Below, in pieces: positions 1 to 9,025 of a stretch of DNA of 64,000 nt. Under the pieces are notes generated by a model, which did not search any database, had not been told where the DNA came from, and was given only the letters and a program-made list of their open reading frames with translations. Origin of the DNA: Smallanthus sonchifolius (lineage: Eukaryota > Streptophyta > Magnoliopsida > Asterales > Asteraceae); NCBI GenBank assembly GCA_023525975.1, contig CM042044.1:15548501-15612500 (forward strand). Direction: 5' to 3'. Positions within the stretch are counted from its first letter, which is position 1; the number at the start of each line of letters is the position of its first letter. The position numbers were made by a program, and so were the translations under genes.

Positions 1-333
1 CGTGTTACTTGCTTCAATGAAAACTCAAACCCAACTTTTGGTTTCAATTTCATGCAGCAAGTTTTTAAAGGAAATGTTAATATGTGAAAAAAGAAAAAAA
101 ACTCAAGAAAAAAATGTGTAGACTATGGTTTTTGAACCCATGGCCCATGCTTCATTCGGTGAAATCCACCGAGACCACTTAGCCAATACCAACGGTTGTT
201 ACAATTTCATACATCAAATTTTTATAGGAAAGGTGAATTTAGGAAAAAATAAATAAATAAATAAATAACAAAGGCATGCATGCCGGTTTGTACCTTATGC
301 CGAGCTACTTATACCTTTTTTATAGTAACCTTA
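1..333. repeat. Intergenic, duplicated segment with tRNA-like SINE remnant
   Basis: No gene is visible. Positions about 40-105 and 205-270 are diverged direct copies of one another, both beginning near 'caatttcat'. Between them, at about 122-195, the minus strand shows an A-box-like TGGCTAAGTGG followed by a weak B-box-like GGTTCAAAAAC. This suggests the head of an old tRNA-derived SINE. A short (aaat)n run lies near 250-268. Everything here is decayed, so the SINE call is tentative. Confidence 0.4.
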
Positions 334-773
334 TGTTGATTATATTATTAAACATAGCTAAAACATTAGCCCTAATAATGTTTATTCAATCATTAATATA
401 TTTAGAGGTATAGTAATAGAGCATACCCGTAAGGATCTCCAGTTGAGACGTAGGGGATGAAGACGTCATGATCTTGATGATGATCGAGTTCCCGTTTAGG
501 GTGTTTCATTAGGATGGCTAAGGTGAGTTCGTGAGAACTCACGGTTATGAGAGAGAGGGACATTGGAGTTAATGGTAATTGATTCATTCATTAGTCAATT
601 CCCCCTAATAATCTCTCTATAAATATGTACACCCATGGGGAAACCCATTAATGGCCCATTAAGAGTAATTAGGCTCATCAACTAATTACTAGTCATAGGT
701 TAAATAATAATATTTGATCATCTAATAATAAGATAAATTATTATAAGAGTCACATAATAAATTGTGTCTTACA
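334..773 (-). repeat. Copia 3' LTR
   Basis: This 440-bp LTR, read on the minus strand, begins TGTAAGACAC and ends TCAACA. It matches 6476-6919 over its whole length with scattered substitutions, including the shared block around 'gtaaggatctccagttgagacg'-type sequence near 427-450. The polypurine tract adjoins its right edge at 774. Confidence 0.9.
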
Positions 774-1788
774 TTCTCTCACTTGGCTGAGTAATCATTT
801 ATAATGAGCATTAGTAAGTCTGCGCAGATTTAATACTCATTTTAGTTTTAAACCAAAATTGTAGCAGAGAAATACAGTCATTGAATCAGTATGCAACTCA
901 AGACCCCCATTAATTATACTACAATCCCAACTTAAAACTTAAGTAAACTTATGATCAAATTGACAAATAAGCCCTTTAACATTGATTTGAATAGTTACTT
1001 GTCTATACGTCTTTAGGCATGCATGAACGTATTTAGAGACAAACAAATTCAAATAAGTGAGGAAATTTCATTAATAATTAATCATTCATAGTACGATATG
1101 CAATTACGTATGGTCATTAGTAAATCAGTCTTAATTATAAGCGCTTACATAAGACTTATGGGTGGTAGACCTATGGGTGGTAGACCTTTAGTTATTGGAT
1201 ACATTAGCATATCATGAATGTATTCGATACAAAGATTTAGTTTCCTCAACTTGTTCATAATTCATAAGTGAACAATAATTTCGTATCGAACATTAATGCA
1301 GCTCCGCTTGAACTGTTAATGTTCGAGAAGTAAGGGTAGCTGATTTATCACAATAAGTATTCGATATGATATTTATGTGGAGTTACTAAATTATGAGTTC
1401 ACTGCTAAATTTCCAACAACATTTAGTGACAATTATGTTGTGATTAGCAACATATTATGTCAATTAACTTAGGTTGTTGTTAACAGTTCCTTATGACTCC
1501 TCCATGAGATAGGTATGTCTGCTGACATAAGGATATACCCCGAAGTTGACATTTTGATTTATTTGAATACTACAAAAATAGAATAAGAGTAGTCAACCAT
1601 TTTCACTTCTTCTTTAAATTATAGTCTCTCGTTTGTTAAAGATATTGTAATATCTCATTAGATGCTTCACAATAATCTAGACTAGTTTAGTGTTCAGCAA
1701 TGTGAGCAATATCTAAACAAGTATATACTTTAACCTTCATAAGGCTTCTAATTAATGAAGCATAAGGAAATAGTTTTCATTTATCCTA

Positions 1789-2022
1789 TTAGCCTCTAAA
1801 GGAGAACAATTTAAATGTTACACGTGTAAGGATCCGCTTAGTGTAAAGCTTATGGAACAAAATTAATGTCCCACTGGATCTATCTCGGTGTATTTTGATA
1901 CTTATCACATAAGAAGTATCTCTGAGATCAATCATGCCAAAATATGAGTAATCAATGCTTTGACTCATGTAACATATACTTGTCAAAAGAATGTCGTCAC
2001 TCATCTTGAGGTAGGTGTACAA
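1789..2022 (-). pseudogene. Copia reverse transcriptase fragment
   Basis: The 77-residue reading frame carries the copia polymerase landmark SDDILL, a decayed form of the YVDD active site. It is followed by DLRDTSYVISIKIHRDRS, which corresponds to the family's conserved DLG-A-S-Y-I-G-I-I-RDR stretch downstream of the catalytic aspartates. Loss of the tyrosine and many surrounding stops show it is dead. Its position between the integrase remnant and the 3' LTR on the minus strand fits copia domain order. Confidence 0.85.
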
Positions 2023-2692
2023 ATTTACTTAGTTCTTGATGAAGAGAGTTGCATCATGATTTTAGTCAACCCATACATGGATTTCATTGACGAATGAGTG
2101 TTCTTAACCTTCAGTTTAGAACTTTCAGGTTATTTTTATGAACATGTATGTCAATGTTAGGGAAAGTTATTTTAATGTCCTTCTAATGTAGCTTTAAGTT
2201 ATTGTAAGCTACTAAGACGGTAATGATCCTCAAAGAAACCTTTTGTAAAAATAGGTAAGAAGGTTCTTTGATAATTTATTCCTTCTTGAGTATAACCTTT
2301 AGCAATCAATCATGTGTTTCCATTCGGATTTAGTTTAGTTATGAACACCATTTAGGTAATTCAACCAAATCCGAAATGTTATTCTAATTCATGGATTCAA
2401 GCTTGCTAATAATAGCTTTATTCCATTTAGAAGATTGATTGATTGATGCTAATGGCCTAATTAGAAGAAGTATGCGGAGTAAACTTTCCAGTGTCCATTT
2501 CAAATTTAGTCAGGTAAGATACATAATCATCAAGGTTAGTAGGCCTTTTGGACCTAGATGACCTCCTGAGTTGATTATTGGGTTTATTAGGAGTTTCAAG
2601 TTTGTAGATTAGCTCTTGGTTAGGTGCTTTCATTTCAGGTATATTAGGAGCAACGTTAGTTTCTAAGTGTGTAAGAGTTGATGCAGTATGGT

Positions 2693-3080
2693 GTACAAGA
2701 GGTGTATGCGGAGTTAAATTTAACGAGTCTCTCCCCCCGCCTCTTGTACTCCTGGCAAGTCATGATAAGGACTTTTACTGCTCCCACTTAGCTTAGAAAT
2801 TATAAGTAATTCATCATGCTTAGGGGCAACAGTGTATCTGACATTTGAAGATCAATACATTCTAATAGAGAAACAACTTAATGATGTCTATGTTAGTTTC
2901 TCTTGTTGAGGATTACTTTAGTTTTGGTAAGAAATCTAGGTTTGCCCACTTAGTAGCATCTATGAGACTTTGTTAGAAATAGTATTAGGTTCTAAGGAGA
3001 CAAGTTATGATGGAGAGCAATGTCATGTGCAAGAGGTGTAATTTGAGGTAAGACCACTTTGTACCTCCCCCACCTCTTGC
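2693..3080. repeat. Two related hairpin modules inside the copia interior
   Basis: Positions 2693-2749 and 3029-3080 are diverged copies of one module. Each starts CAAGAGGTG and closes with a complementary CCTCTTG after a pyrimidine-rich CTCCCCC loop side. The second stem is perfect over ten bases (3029-3038 with 3071-3080). The sequence following each copy is also similar, so this looks like an internal duplication. Confidence 0.6.
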
Positions 3081-3142
3081 AACTTTCGCAAGCTATAATT
3101 AGGACACTTGGTGCTCTCACTGATCCTTGAGGTCTCTAGGAA

Positions 3143-3367
3143 CTACACATGACAAGTTTCAATGATGCGCGTGACGTGGGAACTTTTCATATATTTTAGA
3201 CTTGATTTCCTTATCGTCCAAAATTTCATAAATATTTTAGAAACAAATTTAGAAGGAATTCTATTAAGTATATATGAATTGATATCTTTAAAGCTTTGGG
3301 TCGTAGGAAACAGATTAGATACAAGTAAATATTCTTCTAAATGATAAATTATGTCCGAATATTCCAT
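3143..3367 (-). pseudogene. Copia integrase C-terminal fragment
   Basis: The frame contains INSYILNRIPSKFVSK followed by a W-T-I-R-K-S-S-L-K-Y motif. This is recognisable as the copia integrase signature (A-Y-I-L-N-R-x-P-S-K and W-T-G-R-K-P-S) downstream of the catalytic core. The catalytic DDE part should lie at about 3370-3800 on the same strand but is too decayed to read with confidence. Confidence 0.8.
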
Positions 3368-4106
3368 TTGAGATAACTTCTAGTGGACCCTCATTTATTC
3401 CCTTAGCCATTTGATATTTAGGGCATTTAACACATGATTTAAAGTCAATGAGAATTAGACTTTGTAACAATTCATCCTGCATTGAACTGGTCATGATTTC
3501 TCATGAACATTGGTCTTAATGGATGAAGTGCATAGGTCTCATTTATCTTTTGTTAAATTTTTATTTTCATGATAACAGAAGTTGTGAAAGTTTATTGTAT
3601 CAGCTAGTTCTATGTCATAAAGGTTTCTATCCAGATAATGATAACCAATAATATCAGAGTTTAAGTTAATGGTGACTTTGTTTTGGCCATGCAAACCTCA
3701 TAACTGTCAAAGTGTAGCTTTATTATTGATACTAAATTCTGAGTATTCTCCAGAATATGTAAGGTATCATAAAGCTTAATACAAAGATCAATTATTTAAT
3801 GGTTCTATGTAGCCTTAACATTTAAATCCACCACTAACTTCTCATCTTATTAGTTAAATTCTGGTAAGGAAACGTATAGAACTAGACTGAACGTATCATG
3901 CGTTGATTGGAATATTAATATTAGCGGACTCAAAAAAAATATCATTAATTAGTGACTACTTTATATTAGCCAGCTAATCCCTTGGCTTATGGATGATCTC
4001 ACTAATTATGCCTAGTATAATGGCATAATTTTTACAGTGAGACTTCTCCTTGGATAACTTAGAGCTGGAGGTAGTACTTGTATTTTATTTCTGGACCTTA
4101 GAACTA

Positions 4107-4700
4107 TCATCTTTTTAGGTTTAGTGGTAGTGAGGTGAATAACATCCGATTTTCCAGTTTTAGGCGTTTCTTTTCCTGTACGTATGTTGCTATCAATACA
4201 CTCATTTTCCTTTGGTACTTCTGAGTGTTATATTTGATTTTTAAGGCAACTAATCGTACTAGTGGAAAATTAATATGTGCGCACTGAAAAAACTTCACTG
4301 ATTTCCATGTATAAGCCCTTAGTTTATGGGTCATGTCAGTGTATATTATGATGTGTTCACGGATGCCACTTAACCTTTTATTTAGAATTAGAAAGTTTGC
4401 ATGCGTCTTATGAATTATTTTGATTCTTCCATTTTCATAGAGAATATATTAGTCTTAGGAAATCATAATATGAAATAGCTCCCCTGATAGCAATCATGAA
4501 AGGAGTTCTTTATTACCATAAGAGACATTATGTTCGACTTATCCTATTTCTTATGCTCTAGTTTTCTTCTATGGTAATTTTATCAGAAAAAGCAACACCA
4601 TTGTCATGTCTTAAGGGATAATCAATATTCAATAAGAGCAAATATTTATGGGAACTCTTAATTAAGCAAAACTCATCTTAGAAACTAGAGTGAAAATAAG
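4107..4700 (-). pseudogene. Copia gag fragment
   Basis: The 75-residue frame at 4107-4334 holds LIATYVQEKKRLKLEN, matching the conserved VQEEERLK stretch of copia gag. Upstream (4440-4700, minus) a different frame gives recognisable N-terminal gag pieces with stops. The frame breaks show the protein is not made. It sits at the 5' side of the integrase and RT remains, as expected for gag. Confidence 0.7.
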
Positions 4701-4879
4701 GTACAAATAACTAAAGAAGAACTTAGAGTGGTCTATGGGGGTAATAATCTAAGGCAGACAGAAAAAATAAAATTAAATAAGGTTCTACTTAAGAAAAATT
4801 ATTTTACGAAGCTGTGATAAAAATCTATTATAACACCAAACTAACAGTTTTAATTAGGTTCTACTTAAACAATGTAACA

Positions 4880-5330
4880 AATGACCTTTGGACAGAAGTG
4901 AAACATTTGTTTAGTATTAGAAACAATTTAATAGTGAGTATGTGCATTAAGAATGTAACACATCACCTTTGGGCAGAAGTGAAACATTTGTTTAGTATGA
5001 ACATAATTAGCTTCGTGAAAACCAAATGTGACACATTACCTTTTGGCAGAAGTGAAACATTTGTTTAGTATGCACATAATTAGCTTCGTGAAAACCAAAT
5101 GTGACACATCACCTTTGGGCAGAAGTAGAAACATTTAGTTATATTAGGCGAAGTAGTGCTTAATTAGACTTAAATAACTTTACAAGCGTGACATATAACC
5201 TTTGGGCAGAAGTGAAACTTTAGGTGTTATTTAAGTTAATCATGTTTTCTAATTTAATATCATGACATGCACTAGGTTATACATGCATCACATCACCTTT
5301 GGGCAGAAGTGAAGCTATTAGGTGTTATTC
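4880..5330. repeat. Tandem-like repeat of a 21-base motif in the copia leader
   Basis: The motif 'acctttgggcagaagtgaaac' or a close variant recurs about six times, near 4887, 4969, 5039, 5110, 5189 and 5299, at spacings of roughly 70-110 bases. Flanking 'atttgtttagta' and 'cataattagcttcgtgaaaa' blocks are duplicated too. It lies in the untranslated leader of the copia element, upstream of gag on the minus strand. Confidence 0.8.
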
Positions 5331-5399
5331 AAGTAAGTTTTTAATGTTTTGAAAAAAAATATTTAGAGTTTAACAAAACTAAAACTAAAGCATTCATTA

Positions 5400-5740
5400 A
5401 TAGCAAATCAAACTTAGCGCGAAGAAAATGAGTTCGCGGTAAACTTATGGTTCACGATAAAACTTAGTTCACGGCAAGGTTAGTTTACGGTAAATAACAT
5501 TTCTCGGTAAAATTGGTTTTTTGGAAAAAATTGTGTTATCGGTAGGATTGTGTTCTCGGTAAAAGTTATGTTCTCGGTAAAAGATTGTGTTCTCAGAAAA
5601 AGAAAAAAAATTAAGCCGAGAACCCTTATCCCGAGAATTCTCAAACCCAGAAACTTTAAGCCCGAGAATCCTAAGTCCGAGAACCCTAAGCCGAGAACCC
5701 TGAGCCGAGAATCCTCAATCGTGAACCTTACATAACCCGT
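5400..5740. repeat. Complementary repeat arrays able to fold into a long hairpin
   Basis: The left half (5425-5595) repeats TTCTCGGTAAAA or TTCACGGTAAA variants. The right half (5610-5735) repeats CCGAGAACCCTA variants. TTCTCGG and CCGAGAA are complementary, so the two arrays face each other as an imperfect long inverted structure within the copia leader. There is no coding capacity of note. Confidence 0.7.
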
Positions 5741-6475
5741 AAACCTTATAACTGATTTCGATTTTTAGGGACCTATTTATATCTGTTTTTGATTTCTAAG
5801 GGGTATTAAATATATCTAATATTTAATAAGATTTCAAAAATTTTAATTTATTTATTTTCTTATTAGATTTCAAAAAAAAATCTCAGAGATATAGTTACCC
5901 AAAATTAGAAAAACAGATTTTAATCCTAATCAAAACCAAATTATATAGTTTTTCATCAAACTTTAGGATGAACGGTATGGACACCGTAGGATTAATTCGC
6001 AACCTAAATAATCGTACGAGCCGTAAGATAAGTGAGTACGGGTCGTACCAGGTTACCATAATGATAATAAATGATTTTAAAAAGTAAATAAATAAATAAA
6101 TGATGGGCTAAACTTACGAAACTAATTTGCAGATCATTAAGGCAACATGAAACCAAACTTTTCGATCCAATATCATACTAAATTATAATGTTTTCTTCCA
6201 TTACGGAAAACAATCGAATCCGTAAGTAAAAAAAATGGAAATCAATTTCAATTTTATGTTTAAATAATGCCATATTAAAACATGAAATACTAATGTTAAT
6301 AGAATTTCCAATTTGTGGGACGGAAAGTTTAAAAGGTTGCAGATAATAATTGCAAACATCAAAAGTCTCACAAAAATTATAAATTCGAAACAGATTCATG
6401 AACGGCAAAATAAAAAACATGAGAATTGATCGATTTAATGATTGAATTCATAATCAACATAGCTCTGATAACACA

Positions 6476-6919
6476 TGTTATTATATTCTTAAACATAGGT
6501 AAAACATTAGCCCTAATAATGTTTATTCAATCATTAATATATTTAGAGATATAGTAATAAAACATACCCGTAAGGATCTCCAGTTGAGACGTAGGGGATG
6601 AAGACGTCATGATCTTGATGATGATCGAGTTCCCGTTTAGGGTGTATTATTAGGATGGCTAAGGTGAGTTCGTGAGAACTCACGGTTATGAGAGAGAGGG
6701 ACGATATTGGTGTTAGTGGTAATTGATTAATTCATTAGTCAATTCCCCCTAATAATCTCTCTATAAATATGTACATCGAAGGGGAAACCTATTAATGGCT
6801 CCTTAAGAGTAATTAGACTCATCAACTAATTACTAGCCATAGGTTGATAATAATTATATTTGATCATCTAATAATAAGATAAATGATTATAAGAGTGACA
6901 TAATAAATCGTGTCTTACA
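6476..6919 (-). repeat. Copia 5' LTR
   Basis: This 444-bp partner of the LTR at 334-773 is, in minus-strand reading, the upstream one. Its inner edge at 6476 abuts the primer binding site at 6463-6474. The outer edge is followed by the TSD CCTTA at 6920-6924. Confidence 0.9.
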
Positions 6920-6924
6920 CCTTA

Positions 6925-7500
6925 CTCCACAATCCAAACTTACCTTTTAATTATATGTATAATGACCCCTCAACTTTTAAAAATGTCACTTTGACGCCTT
7001 AAGTTTTAAAGTTTAAAGTTTACTTCCTTTAGTATATATTATTTGACTTTTCTTTAATAATTTCCGTTTGTTTGTTTAGTTTTTTTCTTGACGTCCCGAT
7101 ATAAATTTTGTTAAAAACAAAGTCGTATTTAAATTAGAGTATTTTTTAAGTATCGTGAGTCATATCAAGCGAAGATAACGTGCTGGTACCGTAAATAATG
7201 AGACCGACACCGACTGAAAAACATCGGTACCTTTATCTAACTGTCTTTTATCTATGTTTCGATCTCCACAGCCGAGTCGCCGTAACTTCATACGTTACTT
7301 TTATGTATTAGTCATATTAATGTCACTGATTCAACAGTTTAAAGTCGGCCTCCCGTCGCGGAGCGCAAGGAAAAATTTATATAAACACGTTTCTTTTTGT
7401 GTTTAACCACGTTAATGCCATTGGATCAACCGTTTAAGGTCCACTTTCCGCTGCGTAACGCGGGGCAAAAATTATTGTTTTAAATGAAAATGAACCAAAA
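6925..7500. repeat. Helitron-related repeat, no gene
   Basis: No ORF is supported. Stretches around 7020-7130 resemble 26710-26840 in KO intron 2, including 'tttccgtttgtttg' against 'tttcgttcgttta' and 'ccgatataa' followed by T-rich sequence. GC-rich pieces near 7355 and 7450 (cgtcgcggagcgc, ccgctgcgtaacgcgg) resemble the 3' hairpin of that Helitron family. The terminal CTAG is absent here, so this is probably a decayed copy. Confidence 0.45.
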
Positions 7501-7523
7501 AGTATAATGTATTGGCAAAAGGA

Positions 7524-7760
7524 ATGAAGTTGGCTTTGCAAGTTAAAAATAAACGAGGGTTCATTGATGGTACTAGTTTTAAATCTACTGAAAATTAAAT
7601 ACTTGTAAAACAACGGGATAGGTGTAATTTCATTGTGTTGTCATGGATTTTAAATTCTATATATAAAGAATTATACCCAGGGCAAGTGTTTTCTACAATA
7701 TCAGTTAATGTGTCAAATGAGTTAATGAAATGTTATAAGTTTGAGTATCATTTGGAATAA
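7524..7760 (+). pseudogene. Copia-type gag fragment
   Basis: From an ATG at 7524 the frame reads KLALQVKNKRGFIDGTSFKS. After one in-frame TAA it continues with RDRCNFIVLSWILNSIYKEL and LYPGQVFS, then stops at 7758-7760. This is the N-terminal domain of copia gag as found in many eudicots (KN-GFIDG, W-CN-VVLSWI and a GQVFS motif). One stop and no downstream pol mark it as a fragment. It is a different lineage from the copia element at 334-6919. Confidence 0.75.
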
Positions 7761-7784
7761 AAATTGTTTCAGTTTGAGTCAGTA

Positions 7785-8040
7785 GGTTTTTTCAGTTGTG
7801 GATTTTCTCCTGTATGGTGTGAAGTGAGGTTCGAACCGAGGTGAATTCGGCCCGATTAAAATAACAAAATCCACAACCACAATATAATCTGCTGTAAAAA
7901 AAATTAACACTCATCGTCTATAATAAAAACCAACTTGAATTCTAGAAACATTAAATGCTAAATTTTCTTTGTAATTTTATAAATGCTAAATTTTCTTTGT
8001 AATTTTAAGAATTTAAAGTTTTTAATGACCTCAAGGTAAT
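7785..8040 (+). repeat. Repeat block shared with KO intron 2
   Basis: It resembles 24868-25190 in the same orientation. Shared landmarks are 'tgtggtgtg...gtgaggttcgaac', 'ccaacttgaattct', 'gaaacattaaatgctaaattt' and 'aatttaaagtttttaatgacct'. It is one of three blocks collinear between this region and KO intron 2. The tandem 'aaatgctaaattttctttg' copy near 7950-8000 is local. Confidence 0.75.
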
Positions 8041-8131
8041 ATTCCTCTCTTTCCCTTCTACCCCAAAAGAAAAAAGTGTTAACTAATTACTAGTTACCAG
8101 GGTAAAACATACAATTTTTTTGACAAAAAGT

Positions 8132-8205
8132 ATTACGGAGACATGATTTAAACCCGTGACCTCAAGGTTATGAGCCTTGCGAGCTACCAACTGCTCTACC
8201 CCGCG
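8132..8205 (-). pseudogene. Plastid-type initiator tRNA-Met (trnfM-CAU) pseudogene
   Basis: Read on the minus strand, the 74 bases follow plastid trnfM closely. The 5' end is CGCGGGGTAGAGCAG, the anticodon arm is GGCTCATAACC with CAU, and the sequence continues GAGGTCACGGGTTT with a CTCCG acceptor strand. The T-loop has TTTAAAT in place of TTCAAAT, one T-stem base is changed and the acceptor end reads CCGTAA. It is therefore a decayed organellar copy in nuclear DNA, not a working gene. No adjoining plastid gene is evident. Confidence 0.8.
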
Positions 8206-8237
8206 CCGAAGAGAAGAATTGGTTATATTTTTAAAAA

Positions 8238-8625
8238 TCTATACTATATAATAAATAAAGGTTTTAGTAAGACACGTGTAAGTTTCTGATGCATCTTCAA
8301 CATGTTTTCCCGCCTCTCTCCCTATTTAATAACGATATTAAACTAATACATTTTTAAGTATTTAGTATAAATTTATTTATGGATACTTATTAACCAAATA
8401 AACTTATAAATTAACATTTATCAATTACATAAAAATATTAATACCCGGTTGAAAAAAATATGTTTAAAGAAGTTTTTTATTTATATATTTTTTTTTCAAC
8501 ACACATAATACACGAGTTTATTCAACCCGTGTAATACACAAGTTTTTAAATAAATAATTTTTATATTTCTTAGTATATAACATTATATTTAAATTACTCA
8601 TATATTATACGGGATTCTAACCTAG
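8238..8625 (+). mobile_element. Short non-autonomous Helitron
   Basis: It starts TCTATACTATATAATAAATA after an A at 8237 and ends with CTAG at 8622-8625 before a T at 8626, as expected for Helitron insertion between A and T. The start is followed by 'acacgtgtaag' and 'cccgcctctctccctattt'. These are shared with other copies in this window (22365-22853, 43990-44283, 49329-50107). It has no coding sequence. Confidence 0.7.
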
Positions 8626-8679
8626 TTATGTAATATATTAATATATTTGATTTTGATTCTGGTAAACAGTTCAGATAAT

Positions 8680-9025
8680 CAAGGAGTATTATACCATACC
8701 CATCTTTAACTCGTGATTTAAAAAAGAAAACTAATTTGATACCTAAATACCGATTTTGAATTTTTCAATCCGTCCGTCTTTCGTCGTCCTTAACGACATA
8801 TCTGTCTAAAACGGCATATTGTTGAAGTGTGAGTCGTGACAAATTTGGAATCTAAATAAATTGAAATACAAAAAATTTTCATGTCCTTTCGAAAAAAATA
8901 AAAATTTACAAGTACCGCATCCGTAATTTATTAAAGTTTCGTCATGATCAAGAAAATGAAAGTTTGCATGTGGGTGAGGGCATATACTCTTTGATGACAA
9001 AATCTGAATTTATTAATCATGCGAC
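8680..9025 (+). repeat. Repeat block shared with KO intron 2
   Basis: It is collinear with about 27650-27955. Shared stretches include 'taccgattttgaattt', 'ctaaaacggcatattgtt', 'agtcgtgacaaatttggaat' and 'gatcaagaaaatgaaagt'. Similarity resumes at 12290 after the TIR element, as if that element had inserted into this copy. No gene is present. Confidence 0.8.

Larger units (their letters stand above)
334..6919 (-). mobile_element. Ty1/copia LTR retrotransposon, full length but decayed
   Basis: Two similar LTRs (334-773 and 6476-6919) bound a 5.7 kb interior. The 5-bp TSD CCTTA flanks the element at 329-333 and 6920-6924. Read on the minus strand, the 5' LTR is followed by a primer binding site close to the initiator tRNA-Met complement (TGTTATCAGAGC, one mismatch) at 6463-6474. 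A purine-rich tract (CCAAGTGAGAGAA) lies directly before the 3' LTR at about 774-786. Inside, gag remains (4100-4700), integrase remains (3143-3367) and reverse transcriptase remains (1789-2022) occur in copia order. Every coding block is broken by stops and shifts, so the element is non-autonomous now. The leader between 4780 and 6460 is unusually long and repeat-rich. Confidence 0.93.

Noticed and set aside
334..773. Possible solo LTR
   Set aside because: A matching LTR at 6476-6919, primer site, polypurine tract and shared TSD show it is one end of a complete element.
8132..8205. Functional nuclear tRNA-Met
   Set aside because: Sequence matches the plastid initiator form and has T-arm and acceptor mismatches.
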